Source: DAOUKH01 sp034421515
GTDB lineage: Bacteria > Chloroflexota > Dehalococcoidia > SHYB01
DNA: 63,918 nucleotides
Assembly: GCA_034421515.1 (NCBI GenBank)
Contig: DAOUKH010000039.1
Span: 1 to 63,918 of the forward strand
Direction of reading: 5' to 3'
The number at the start of each line of letters is the position of its first letter. Position 1 is the first letter of the stretch. This document shows positions 7,295 through 15,549 of the stretch, one piece after another. The notes beneath the pieces were generated by a model that worked only from the letters and a program-made list of their open reading frames with translations, searched no databases and was not told the DNA's origin. Both the position numbers and the translations under genes were made by a program.

Positions 7295-9991
7295 ATGAGT
7301 AACGACAAGATCAAGCTCAAGATCGACGGCGTCGAGGTCGAGGCAAAGCCGGGCCAGACCATCATCGAGGCCGCCCGCGACTACGGCATCTACATCCCCT
7401 ACCTCTGCTGGCACCCCAACCTCAAGCCCTACGGCGCCTGCCGCATGTGCGTCGTCGAGATCGAGGGCGGGCGGGGCTATCCCGCCGCCTGCCACACCAC
7501 CGTCGGCGAGGGGATGTCGGTCCTGACCAACCCGGCGCCGGTCGAGGAGATACGGCGCGACATCCTCGCGCTCACCCTGTCGAGCCATCCCCACGGCTGC
7601 CTGACCTGCTGGCGCATCGAGCACTGCGGCCCCACCGACGTCTGCCTTCGCAACGTCAGCGTGATCGACCGCTGCGTCGTCTGCCCGCAGAACGAGCGCT
7701 GCGAGCTGCAGGACGTGACCTACTCCGTCAAGCTCAACGAGGTGCCGCTGCCCTACCAGTACCGGAACCTCGACCTGGAGACGCGCAACCCCTTCATCGA
7801 CCACGACATGAACCTCTGCATCGTCTGCGGGAAGTGCGTGCGCGCCTGCGACGAGATCGAGGGCGTCAACGCGATCACCTTCGAGATGCGGGGCAACGAC
7901 ACCATCGTGGGCACGTCCCAAGGCGGGACGCTGGCCGAGTCGGGCTGCACCTTCTGCGGGCTGTGCGTCGACGTCTGCCCCGTGGGGGCCATCACCGAGA
8001 AAGACAGCAAGTGGGCGGGCCGCGCCGACGAGATGGTCACCTCGGCCTGCTCGCAGTGCAGCGTCGGCTGCTCGCTTAACCTGAACGTCACCGACGGCAA
8101 GCTGATCCGGGTCACGCACGACGTGGACGGCGAGGCGAGCCGCGGCCAGGAGTGCGTCCAGGGCAAGTTCGGCTACAAGTGGGTCTACAGCAAGCAGCGG
8201 CTGATGACGCCGATGGTGCGCGGGGCGGACGGGCTGGAAGCGGCTTCGTGGGACGACGCGCTCGCCGCCGTCGCCGACGCGCTGGGCAAGTACGAGCCGG
8301 GCGAGGTCGCCTTCCTCGGCTCGGGGAAGGTCACGAACGAAGACAACTATCTGCTCCAGAAGTTCGCCCGCGGCGCGGTCGGCTCGCCCAATGTCGACTT
8401 CCCCGATCCGCTCTGTCCGCCGCAGGCGCTCGACCCGCTGATCGACGCGTTCGGCAGCGCCGCGGCGACCAACTCGATGTGGGACCTGCACGACGCGCAG
8501 ACGGTCCTCATCGTCGATTCCGATATCACCTTCGAGCACCCTGTGGCCGGACTCCAGGTCAAGGAGGCGGTGAACCGAGGCGCGCACCTGATCGTGATCG
8601 ATCCGCGCGACACCGAGATCGGGCTGCTGGCGGCGGAGAAGGCCGTCTGCGCCCCGGGCTCCGAGGTCGCCGTGCTGGCGGCCATCGCCAAGGTCATCGT
8701 CGACGAAGGTCTGTTCGACGCCGAGGCGGTGCAGAAGCGGGCGATGGAGCTCGACCGGTTCGTCGAGTCGCTGGCGCCCTACACCCTTGAAGCCGTCGAG
8801 AAGCTGTCCGGCGTTCCCGCCGACCAGCTGCGGCAGGCGGCCCGCCTGCTCGCGGCGCGGAAGCCGACCTCGTTCCTGTTCAGTCCGGCGCTCGTCGGCG
8901 ACGGCGGGCTCGCGGCGGCCGTGGCGGGTCTGGCGATGCTCACCGGCAACGTTGGCGTCCGTGGCGGCGGGGTCTACCCGCTGCGTGGCGAGAGCAACAG
9001 CCAGGGCGCCGAGGACATGGGCTGCAGGCCGCACCTGCTCCCCGGCGGCGTGCTCCTCGACGAGGCCGGGACCCGCCTGCGGCTCGGCGCGCACTCCCCC
9101 GGTACCGTGCCGGACCGCGCCGGCGTCGGCCTCCCCGACCTGCCCGCCGCCATCGAGGCCGGCAAGGTCAAGGCCGTGGTGATGATCGGCCAGAACCAGG
9201 TGCTGCCCGACCCCACGGGCGAGCTCGGCCGGGCCTTCGGAAAGCTCGAATTCCTTGCCGTGCACGAGACGTTCCTCAGAGACCTCGAACCGTTCGTCAG
9301 CGTGGCGCTGCCCGCTACGTCGTTCGCCGAGAACGACGGCTCCTCGACGAGCTTCGAGCGGCGGGTGCAGCGGGTGCGTCCGGCTATCGAGCCGCTGGGC
9401 GAGTGCCGCCCGGCGTGGCACGCCATCGGCGACCTGGCCGAGCGCATGGGCGCCGCCGGCTTCTCGTACGCCGGCCCGGCGGAGATCATGGACGAAGTCG
9501 CCCGCGTGGCGCCCGCGTACGGCGGGGTCTCCCACCGCCGCCTCGACGACCGACCGGTGCAGTGGCCATGCCGCTCCCAGGACGACGAGGGCACGCCGAT
9601 GCTCCACGTCTCCCAGTTCATGCGCGGCATCGGCCGCTTCCTGCCGCTGCCGCCGCCGGAGAAGGCCGACGCGGACGGCATGGTCGCGCTCGCCGCCGTG
9701 GTGCGGGAGATCAAGGGCACCGTCGAGCTTTCCGGCGCGGCGGCGGTCGAGATCAACACCGCCGACGCCCGCCGCCTCTCCATCAAGGACGGCGACGCGG
9801 TGACGCTGACCGCCTCGATGGGCGCGGTCTCGGCCACGGCGCACGTCAACGGCCGCGCCGCCCCCGGCGTCGCCCTCCTCACGCTGCCGCACGAGAAGAT
9901 GGTCACCAACATCTGGAACAAGCCCACGCCGGGGGCGCTGACCCCCTTCTCGCGCGCCAAGCGCTTCCCCGTCGAAATCGCCAAGGCGTAG
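7295..9991 (+). CDS. nuoG: NuoG/formate dehydrogenase alpha-like iron-sulfur molybdopterin-type subunit
   Basis: The ATG at 7295 (GAGGGG upstream) gives 898 residues. Order of domains: [2Fe-2S] ferredoxin (Cys38, 49, 52, 66); NuoG-type His/Cys region with His98/100 and seven cysteines (102, 105, 111, 117, 127, 130, 136); two [4Fe-4S] ferredoxin sites (175-185 and 218-228); molybdopterin-type [4Fe-4S] (Cys252, 255, 259, 287); then a molybdopterin-dependent oxidoreductase domain and C-terminal pterin-binding barrel. The segment TNEDNYLLQKFARG and PLRGESNSQGAEDMG (562-576) are formate-dehydrogenase signatures rather than respiratory NuoG. At the position of the catalytic Cys-His of formate dehydrogenases the sequence reads LCPPQ (Cys374, Pro375), so His is missing. 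Formate oxidation is therefore uncertain. Confidence 0.85.
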   Translation: MSNDKIKLKIDGVEVEAKPGQTIIEAARDYGIYIPYLCWHPNLKPYGACRMCVVEIEGGRGYPAACHTTVGEGMSVLTNPAPVEEIRRDILALTLSSHPHGCLTCWRIEHCGPTDVCLRNVSVIDRCVVCPQNERCELQDVTYSVKLNEVPLPYQYRNLDLETRNPFIDHDMNLCIVCGKCVRACDEIEGVNAITFEMRGNDTIVGTSQGGTLAESGCTFCGLCVDVCPVGAITEKDSKWAGRADEMVTSACSQCSVGCSLNLNVTDGKLIRVTHDVDGEASRGQECVQGKFGYKWVYSKQRLMTPMVRGADGLEAASWDDALAAVADALGKYEPGEVAFLGSGKVTNEDNYLLQKFARGAVGSPNVDFPDPLCPPQALDPLIDAFGSAAATNSMWDLHDAQTVLIVDSDITFEHPVAGLQVKEAVNRGAHLIVIDPRDTEIGLLAAEKAVCAPGSEVAVLAAIAKVIVDEGLFDAEAVQKRAMELDRFVESLAPYTLEAVEKLSGVPADQLRQAARLLAARKPTSFLFSPALVGDGGLAAAVAGLAMLTGNVGVRGGGVYPLRGESNSQGAEDMGCRPHLLPGGVLLDEAGTRLRLGAHSPGTVPDRAGVGLPDLPAAIEAGKVKAVVMIGQNQVLPDPTGELGRAFGKLEFLAVHETFLRDLEPFVSVALPATSFAENDGSSTSFERRVQRVRPAIEPLGECRPAWHAIGDLAERMGAAGFSYAGPAEIMDEVARVAPAYGGVSHRRLDDRPVQWPCRSQDDEGTPMLHVSQFMRGIGRFLPLPPPEKADADGMVALAAVVREIKGTVELSGAAAVEINTADARRLSIKDGDAVTLTASMGAVSATAHVNGRAAPGVALLTLPHEKMVTNIWNKPTPGALTPFSRAKRFPVEIAKA

Positions 9992-10044
9992 CGGTCGGCG
10001 GCGCCGGCACTCCCGTCGGAGACCTTTGCCCACCCTTGAGCCGA

Positions 10045-10123
10045 GTGGGGGAGCAGCGCCCTGCGGGCGCTCGCGCGCCTGACGGCGCGCGCCCTCTCTC
10101 AAATCTCCCCCAGAGGGGGAGAG
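10045..10123. repeat. dispersed repeat family 1, copy A
   Basis: About 79 bases in the gap between the NuoG-like and GltD-like genes. The same sequence, with only a few differences, occurs inverted at 54468-54543, and its palindromic end (CTCTCTC then CTCCCCCAGAGGGGGAG) also occurs at 530-562 inside a coding region. The core CTCCCC-AGAGGGGGAG can form a hairpin. The rest of the 9,992-10,258 gap holds only a second small GC hairpin and the -10 of the next gene. Confidence 0.75.
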
Positions 10124-10245
10124 GCTTAAGTCGCTCGGCTTAAGGGAGCGGCCGGGGGGAGCGGAAAGGGCGGCTTGCCGCCTCCCAGGTTGCGCAAAGG
10201 CCTGAGGTGGGAGAGACTTCCGCGCGGCAATAGCGCGAAGGGCCA

Positions 10246-10251
10246 TAGAAT
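10246..10251 (+). promoter_or_regulatory. -10 box TAGAAT placed for a leaderless mRNA
   Basis: TAGAAT ends eight bases before the ATG at 10259, so a transcript starting at the normal distance would begin at or next to the A of the start codon. No Shine-Dalgarno sequence is needed or seen. A -35 match is weak. Confidence 0.45.
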
Positions 10252-10258
10252 TAACCCT

Positions 10259-11722
10259 ATGGAGTTTGACCAAGACAAGCGGCTGATCGCTCCGTGCGTC
10301 GCGGCCTGCCCGGCGGAGGTCGACGTGCCGCGCTACATGGGCTATATCGCCGAGGGGCGGTTCTCGGAGGCGCACGCGACGGTCCGCGAGGCGATTCCGC
10401 TGCCGGTGGTCTGCGGGCTCATCTGCTACCGTCCCTGCGAGCCGTGGTGCCGTCGAGGCATCATGGAGGAGCCCGTCGCCATCAACGCTGTCAAACGTGC
10501 GGCGGCGGAGCACGGCTCCCATGGCCCAGCTCCCACCGTCGCCCCGCCCACGGGAAAGCGGGTGGCCGTCGTCGGGTCGGGGCCGGCGGGTCTGACCGCC
10601 GTCTACTACCTCGCCAGCCGCCGGGGCCACGACGTCACGCTGTTTGAGGCGATGCCGAAGCTCGGCGGGATGCTCGCGGTGGGACTGCCCGAGTACAAGG
10701 TTCCCCGCGATCTGCTGGAAGAGGAGATCGGCCGCATCTGCGCGACGAGGGTCGAGGTGCGCACCGGCGTCCGCGTGGAGTCGATCGAGGATCTGGCGGA
10801 CGAGTACGACGCGGTGCTCCTCGCCGTCGGGCAGACGAAGCCGCGGCCGCTTGAGGTTGCCGGCGCGCCGCCGTCCGGAAAGGTCGAGTACGCCGCGGCC
10901 TTCCTCCGCGATGTGAACTTGGGCCGGCGGACGAGCGCCCCGTCGAGCGTCGTGGTGATTGGCGGCGACAACGTGGCGATGGACACGGCGCGGTCGGCGC
11001 TGCGCGTCGGCGCGGAGCGCGTGACGGTGCTCATGCCGTCCGACCGCGCCGCCGCCGAGGCCCACGACCACGAGATCGCCGACGCCGAGGCGGAGGGGGT
11101 CGAGACGCTGCCGCTGATGCGGGTCACGGCGGTGCGGGGGGCCGGCGGCGGTGTCGAAGTAGATGCGGAGGCGCTGGAGGTCGTGGCCACCGACGAGCTG
11201 GGGCGGGAGACGCTCGGCGTCGTCGAGGGAAGCAGCCGGACCGTCGAGGCCGGCGTGGTGCTGGTCTCGCTCGGCCTGGAGGTCGAGGCGCCCGCCTTGT
11301 GGGGGCTCGACCTTGGCCCGCGCGGGCGCATCCTGACCGACCTCGATTCGTGCATGACGAACCGCGCGGGCGTCTTCGCCGCCGGCGACGCGGTGACCGG
11401 CCCGGGCAGCATCGTCGACGCGATGGACCAGGGGAAGCGGGCGGCGGTCGCCATCGACCGCTACCTCGGCGGCGACGGCGATATCTCGGAGGTCTTCGCC
11501 CCCGCGCCGGGCTCGGAGATGGCGATGCGGGCCGACATCGCGGCGCAAGGCAAGCCGGTCACGCCCATGCCCACGGCCGCGGCCCCGCAGCGCACCGCGA
11601 CCTTCGAGATCGTCGAGCGGGGCTACGCGAAAGACGAGGCGGTCGCCGAGGCCCGGCGGTGCATTCGCTGCGACCTGTGGCGCACCGGCGCGCCGAACGT
11701 GTGGTCGAAGCAGCAGGGCTAG
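10259..11722 (+). CDS. GltD/NfnB-like FAD-dependent NAD(P)H oxidoreductase with N-terminal Fe-S domain
   Basis: The ATG at 10259 gives 487 residues. The N-terminal dihydroprymidine dehydrogenase-type Fe-S domain is marked by CVAACPAEVDVPRYM and CGLICYRPCEPWCRRG; a first dinucleotide fold by VAVVGSGPAGLTAVYYLA (FAD) and a second by VVVIGGDNVAMDTARSALR (NAD(P)H); the C-terminal GVFAAGDAVTGPGSIVDAM is the FAD-closing motif. A last CxxC (RRCIRCD) lies near the end. The family includes glutamate synthase small subunit and NfnB; no glutamate synthase large subunit is nearby. Its position downstream of NuoE/F/G-like genes suggests it links a second pyridine nucleotide pool, or ferredoxin, to the diaphorase; flavin-based bifurcation is possible but only inferred. 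Confidence 0.85.
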   Translation: MEFDQDKRLIAPCVAACPAEVDVPRYMGYIAEGRFSEAHATVREAIPLPVVCGLICYRPCEPWCRRGIMEEPVAINAVKRAAAEHGSHGPAPTVAPPTGKRVAVVGSGPAGLTAVYYLASRRGHDVTLFEAMPKLGGMLAVGLPEYKVPRDLLEEEIGRICATRVEVRTGVRVESIEDLADEYDAVLLAVGQTKPRPLEVAGAPPSGKVEYAAAFLRDVNLGRRTSAPSSVVVIGGDNVAMDTARSALRVGAERVTVLMPSDRAAAEAHDHEIADAEAEGVETLPLMRVTAVRGAGGGVEVDAEALEVVATDELGRETLGVVEGSSRTVEAGVVLVSLGLEVEAPALWGLDLGPRGRILTDLDSCMTNRAGVFAAGDAVTGPGSIVDAMDQGKRAAVAIDRYLGGDGDISEVFAPAPGSEMAMRADIAAQGKPVTPMPTAAAPQRTATFEIVERGYAKDEAVAEARRCIRCDLWRTGAPNVWSKQQG

Positions 11723-11822
11723 CGCGCTCTCACGCGGCGGCGCGTTCAATCCTGCGCCAAACGTAGTCCAACCTTCGTCGAAGTACGGACGAAACGCGGT
11801 CTAACGGCGGATTATCGGCTGC

Positions 11823-11930
11823 AAGACGCTCACGAGATGGCGCTAAACGCTCTCACGAGCGCTCACGAGATAGCAGACGGGCGCTCATGAGCGCTTACGA
11901 CATGGCCGCCAAACGCTCACGACTGCACCG
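11823..11930. repeat. cluster of short imperfect repeats (CGCTCACGAGAT type)
   Basis: The gap between the GltD-like and cupin genes holds four to five degenerate copies of an element reading CGCTCACGAGATGGC, CGCTCACGAGATAGC, CGCTTACGACATGGC and CGCTCACGAC, at irregular 15-30 base spacing, partly running into the 3' end of the cupin gene. No RNA or gene is recognised here. Confidence 0.45.
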
Positions 11931-12318
11931 TCCCGACGTTCCAGCGCTCCGCCACCGGCTCTTCGCCGACCTTGTGGTAGTTGGCTGGGCCGGGGCGGAT
12001 GTTCATGAAGCGCACGCCCTCGGGGCCGGTGTCGAACTTGTACTGCGTGTCGGCCTTGATGAACATGACGTGGCCGGGGCCGAGCTCTTGTTTCCCGATG
12101 GTCACGCCGCCTTCGAGGATATGGATGATCTCGTCCTGGGAGTGACTGTGCAGGTTCCCCGGCTTGTTGGGCGCGAGGGCGATGATGATCGCGCGCAGCC
12201 CCTCCTCGAGGTCGCCGATGACCTGCGCGCCGAGCTTGCGGGGGCCGACCTGGGGTTCGACCTCGCGGACCCAGGGGGCCTCGTCGATGTGCATGATGTC
12301 AACGCGCTTCTGGGGCAT
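11917..12318 (-). CDS. cupin-domain protein
   Basis: ATG at 12318 is chosen because GGAGAGG lies six bases upstream; this gives 133 residues. The single cupin barrel has motif 1 HSHSQDEIIHILEGG with two His and a Glu for metal binding, and motif 2 LGPGHVMFIKADTQYKF, in which the usual His is replaced by a different residue set. Small one-domain cupins bind a metal ion and act as enzymes or ligand sensors; the substrate cannot be read from sequence. It is a single gene facing the GltD-like gene tail-to-tail and has its own strong promoter. Confidence 0.8.
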   Translation of the reverse strand: MPQKRVDIMHIDEAPWVREVEPQVGPRKLGAQVIGDLEEGLRAIIIALAPNKPGNLHSHSQDEIIHILEGGVTIGKQELGPGHVMFIKADTQYKFDTGPEGVRFMNIRPGPANYHKVGEEPVAERWNVGTVQS

Positions 12319-12361
12319 GGTGCACCTCTCCACGATTGTGGTGTTGTCCGCCGGTGGGCGC

Positions 12362-12391
12362 AGGATAGGAAGGGATGCGCCGCGGTGTCAA
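12362..12391 (-). promoter_or_regulatory. promoter of the cupin gene
   Basis: Read on the minus strand: TTGACA (12391-12386), 18-base spacer, TATCCT (12367-12362). A perfect -35 and a good -10, about 37 bases upstream of the ATG once the start site is allowed for. Confidence 0.65.
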
Positions 12392-12473
12392 CGCTGGGCG
12401 GGCGGTCGGGGGAACGGGCGCGACGCGACGCCGCCCCTTACAGGGGAGGGAGCCAGCCCCGGAGACCACCCCA

Positions 12474-12500
12474 GGGCAACCACAAGGGTTGCCCCTACAG
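12474..12500. repeat. dispersed palindromic repeat family 2, copy A
   Basis: GGGCAACC-ACAAG-GGTTGCCC, an 8-bp perfect hairpin followed by CTAC. A second copy at 54331-54355 has the stem pair A:T changed to G:C on both sides. It lies in the 235-base gap between the cupin and trmI genes, which otherwise shows only the cupin promoter. Confidence 0.65.
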
Positions 12501-12553
12501 AGATGATCGCGTGCCGGCGTCGCCGGTGATGCAAAGGGTTCTTGAGGAAGGGG

Positions 12554-13402
12554 TTAGCCCTCGGTCGGCTCTGGGGCGCCGCCGGGGCCTGGGCGGGGCT
12601 CGCAGCGCACCGCGCGGGTGATGAAGCCGGTGTGGGCGACCATGCGGTGGTCGGGGCGGGCGCTCGACTCGGAGACGTGCCAGGGGCGCTGCAGGAGCTC
12701 GAACGTCTCCGCCATTTCGAAGGCGGGGTGGGCGTCGAGCTCCAGATGGACGCGGTGCACTTGGAGCACTGTCGGCAGGTAGACGATCAGGATGCCGCCG
12801 GGCCGCAGCCGCTCCCCGGCGGACTCGACGACCCGCCAGGGCTCGGGGACGTCGAGGATGATCCGGTCGAGGGGGCCGTCCTCGTCAATGCCGTCGTAGA
12901 CGTCGCGTTCCCGGACGGTGTGGTTGGGGGTGTCGCCGAGGTAGCGTTCGACGTTTCTCGGGCCGCCCGCGAGCGGGGCGGGGCGGTTCTCGTAGCTGAT
13001 CAGCTTTCCGGCGGGGCCGACGGCGCGGAGCAGGGCCAGCGCGAGCGCCCCCGATCCGAGTCCGGCCTCAAGGACCGTCGCGCCGGGGTAGACGTCGCCG
13101 TAGAAGAGGATCGCCCCGGTGTCCTTGGGGTAGATGATCTGCGAGTGGCGGGGCATGTTCATCACGTAGTCGGAGAGGGACGGCTTGAGGGCGATGACCG
13201 TCTTTCCCGACGCGCTGCGCACCCGCGCGCCCTGATCGCGGCCGATGATCTCGTCGTGGGGAACGGCGCCGAAGTGGCTGTGGAAGACCTGGCCCGCGGC
13301 GAGGGTGATGAGGTATTGGCGTCCCCGGCTGTCGACGAGCAGAGCGAGGTCGCCTTCCGCGAAGGGGCCGGCGAAACTGCTGGAGAAGTCGGTGGCGCTC
13401 AT
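12554..13402 (-). CDS. trmI: tRNA (adenine-58-N1)-methyltransferase, TrmI family
   Basis: A 282-residue protein. An N-terminal beta-barrel part with FHSHFGAVPHDEIIG leads into the Rossmann-type SAM-binding core with motif I VLEAGLGSGALALALL, preceded by PRHSQIIYPKD, a strong TrmI signature, and the catalytic-region motif IILDVPEPWRV. These place it in the TrmI family, which methylates N1 of A58 in the T loop of tRNA as a homotetramer and stabilises tRNA. The start ATG overlaps the stop of the upstream hydrolase by four bases. The C-terminus has a short Pro/Gly-rich tail. Confidence 0.92.
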   Translation of the reverse strand: MSATDFSSSFAGPFAEGDLALLVDSRGRQYLITLAAGQVFHSHFGAVPHDEIIGRDQGARVRSASGKTVIALKPSLSDYVMNMPRHSQIIYPKDTGAILFYGDVYPGATVLEAGLGSGALALALLRAVGPAGKLISYENRPAPLAGGPRNVERYLGDTPNHTVRERDVYDGIDEDGPLDRIILDVPEPWRVVESAGERLRPGGILIVYLPTVLQVHRVHLELDAHPAFEMAETFELLQRPWHVSESSARPDHRMVAHTGFITRAVRCEPRPGPGGAPEPTEG

Positions 13403-14187
13403 GGCGCACCGAACGCGGCGATGAAGCGGGCGACGGCGCCGAAGTATTGGGGCATGCCGAGCCAGAGGAGGTCGTTGTGCCCCGCGCCCGGGATCAGCTC
13501 GATCTCCTTGTGCTCGGAGGATGCCATGTCGTACAGGGTCACCGCGGCCTCGGGGGGCACGAGGTCATCGCGCTCACCGTGGATGATGAGGAGGGGCAGC
13601 GAGATCGAGCGCACCTTCTCGTCGTGCCGCCGCAGCGTCTCCTTGATCGCGGGCGATTCGGGGTCGAGACCGTAGCGCCCCGCCATGCGACCCATCGCGG
13701 CCGAGCCGCTTTCGACGATGAGGCCGCGAAGCTCGGCGGCGCGGCGGGCGGCCGCCTCGACGGCAGAGTGCGTTCCCAGCGAGCGGCCCTTCACGAACAG
13801 CGGCCCCGTGTACCCCGTCTCTTGCAGGTAGCCCTTGGCGAAGTCGAAGGTGGCGTTGGCGTCGCCGATCATGGTGGAGAAGCTGGGCGAGCCGCCGCTT
13901 CTGCCGTAGCCGCGAAAGTCGACGGCGAAGAAGTTGGCGCCGGCGCGGTGGTAGTGGGGGGCGATGTCGTCGTACATGTAGGCGACCTCGCCGTTGCCGT
14001 GGAAGAAGAGGATGGTGGGGGCGGACGGGTCGTGCTTATAGAAGCGGCCGGAGAGCTCGACGCCGGGAGCGACGGGGACCATCACGTCCTCCGCGCCGGC
14101 GGGTGGCGGCGCCCACACCCGTTGCGGGTAGAACGCCATCATGCTGATCTCGGGGATGTCGAACGGCGTGTAGTCGATCGCGGACAT
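13399..14187 (-). CDS. alpha/beta hydrolase, serine aminopeptidase/BAAT-like
   Basis: A 262-residue alpha/beta hydrolase. It shows the oxyanion-hole strand LFFHGNGEVAYMYD, the DFRGYGRSGGSPS turn, the nucleophile elbow GRSLG (Ser within VKGRSLGTHSAVEAA), the Asp at HGERDDLVP and the catalytic His at PGAGHNDLLWLG. This matches the hydrolase_4/S33 group of small soluble hydrolases with unknown substrate. It lies between the acyl-CoA dehydrogenase gene (19 bases upstream) and trmI (4-base overlap), so it is in one operon with both, though a functional link to tRNA methylation is not obvious. Confidence 0.85.
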   Translation of the reverse strand: MSAIDYTPFDIPEISMMAFYPQRVWAPPPAGAEDVMVPVAPGVELSGRFYKHDPSAPTILFFHGNGEVAYMYDDIAPHYHRAGANFFAVDFRGYGRSGGSPSFSTMIGDANATFDFAKGYLQETGYTGPLFVKGRSLGTHSAVEAAARRAAELRGLIVESGSAAMGRMAGRYGLDPESPAIKETLRRHDEKVRSISLPLLIIHGERDDLVPPEAAVTLYDMASSEHKEIELIPGAGHNDLLWLGMPQYFGAVARFIAAFGAP

Positions 14188-14206
14188 AGCGTCGGCGGTG
14201 GTGGGA

Positions 14207-15370
14207 CTAGCGCGGCAGGCCGAGGCCCCGGGTGGCGATGATGTTGCGGTTCACCTCGGAGCTGCCCGCGGCGATGGTGTTGGCGACGTTGCTCAGGGAC
14301 TCGAAGGGAATCGCGCCGTGCACGGGGGCGTAGCGGTCGCCGGGCATGGCCATGCCGTAGAAGCCGAGAAGCTCCAGCCCGGCCTTGGTGATGCGCTGGT
14401 GGAGCTCGCTGGCGAATAGCTTCGCCATCGATGCTTCCCTATCGGGCTGGATTCCGTTGTCCTGCATCCAGGCCACGTGGTAAGAGAGGTTGCGGCTGGT
14501 CTGGGCCTCGATGGCCAGCTCCGCCAGGCGGTGACGGGCGATGGGGTCGCTGAGGACGGGGGCGAGGGCCGGAGTCTCGCGCAGGGCCCTGATGAGGCGG
14601 TCGTAGGTGCGGCGGGCTCGGGAGACGTCGCGGATGCCGGAGCGCTCGTTGTTGAGGGTGGTCATGGCGACGTACCAGCCCTGGTTCTCCTCGCCGATCA
14701 TGTTGCCCTTGGGCACCCGCACGTTGTCGAAGAAGACCTGGTTGAAGTGGTGGACGTCGTCGATGCTCATGAGCGGGCTGATGGTGATGCCCGGCGTCTT
14801 CATGTCGAGCAGGAAGTAGGAGATGCCCTTGTGCTTCGGCGCGTCGGGGTCGGTCCTGGTGAGGATGTGGATGTAGTCGGCGCGGTGGGCCTGGGAAGTC
14901 CAGATCTTCTGGCCGTTGATGACGTAGTCATCGCCGTCGGCGGTGGCGGCGGTCTGGAGGGAGGCGAGGTCGGAGCCGGCGTTGGGCTCGGAGAAGCCCT
15001 GGCACCAGAGGATCTCCTGGTTGGCCGTGGCGGAGAGGAACTTCTTCTTCAGGTCCTCTCCGCCGAATTCAATGATGGCGGGGCCGACCTGATAGGCCTG
15101 CGGGTCGAGGGGCGCGTTGAGGTAGATCATCTCCTCGTGGAAGATGGCCTGCATCATGGTGCTGGCGCCGAGACCGCCGTACTCGGTGGGCCAGCCGATG
15201 CCGATCCAGCGCTTCGCGCCGAGCTTGCGGCGGAAGCTCATGGCGTCGTCGAAGTTCTCGTCGCTGTAGGCGTCCTCGCCGGCGGCGATGCGCGGGGGGA
15301 GCTCCTGCTGGATGAAGTCGCGGACCTCGCCGCGGAAGGCGTCGTGTTCGGGCGCGAAGCTGTATTCCAA
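14207..15370 (-). CDS. acyl-CoA dehydrogenase
   Basis: A 387-residue flavoprotein. Start TTG at 15370 has GGAGGA six bases upstream. Characteristic segments are WCQGFSEPNAGSDLASLQT, the FAD-binding WTSQAHRADYIHILTRT and the C-terminal GSSEVNRNIIATRGLGLPR. It belongs to the broad acyl-CoA dehydrogenase family that alpha,beta-dehydrogenates acyl-CoA esters and passes electrons to ETF. Chain length or substrate cannot be read; the catalytic Glu position is not clearly of the short-chain type, and CaiA/FadE-like steroid-degradation paralogues are an alternative. First gene of a three-gene unit with the hydrolase and trmI. Confidence 0.9.
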   Translation of the reverse strand: MEYSFAPEHDAFRGEVRDFIQQELPPRIAAGEDAYSDENFDDAMSFRRKLGAKRWIGIGWPTEYGGLGASTMMQAIFHEEMIYLNAPLDPQAYQVGPAIIEFGGEDLKKKFLSATANQEILWCQGFSEPNAGSDLASLQTAATADGDDYVINGQKIWTSQAHRADYIHILTRTDPDAPKHKGISYFLLDMKTPGITISPLMSIDDVHHFNQVFFDNVRVPKGNMIGEENQGWYVAMTTLNNERSGIRDVSRARRTYDRLIRALRETPALAPVLSDPIARHRLAELAIEAQTSRNLSYHVAWMQDNGIQPDREASMAKLFASELHQRITKAGLELLGFYGMAMPGDRYAPVHGAIPFESLSNVANTIAAGSSEVNRNIIATRGLGLPR

Positions 15371-15415
15371 CGGGGTCCTCCGACGGCGGCGCCGCTTCAG
15401 TAGCGGGGCGCCATG

Positions 15416-15421
15416 AGTCTA
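15416..15421 (-). promoter_or_regulatory. -10 box TAGACT of the acyl-CoA dehydrogenase operon
   Basis: On the minus strand TGC precedes TAGACT, an extended -10 element about 45 bases before the TTG start. No clear -35. Confidence 0.4.
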
Positions 15422-15549
15422 GCACAACGCGCCGTCGCGCCGCCCATCCACCGGCGCGGCCGGGGTGCGTGCCCTCCCTCAGTCCCTCCCATGAAGGGAT
15501 GGAGGTTTAGGGTGCCTGGCCGGAACCGTGGCTTCGGCCCCAGCGTATA

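Noticed and set aside
5140..9991. Respiratory complex I as the function of the NuoE/F/G-like genes
   Set aside because: No NuoA-D or NuoH-N genes adjoin, and the large subunit has formate-dehydrogenase signatures.
7220..11749. A 1,500-codon open frame antisense to the NuoG-like operon, and similar long antisense frames elsewhere
   Set aside because: High GC leaves antisense frames free of stops; their composition is Arg/Gly/Ala/Pro/His without any family motif, while the sense strand carries clear domains.
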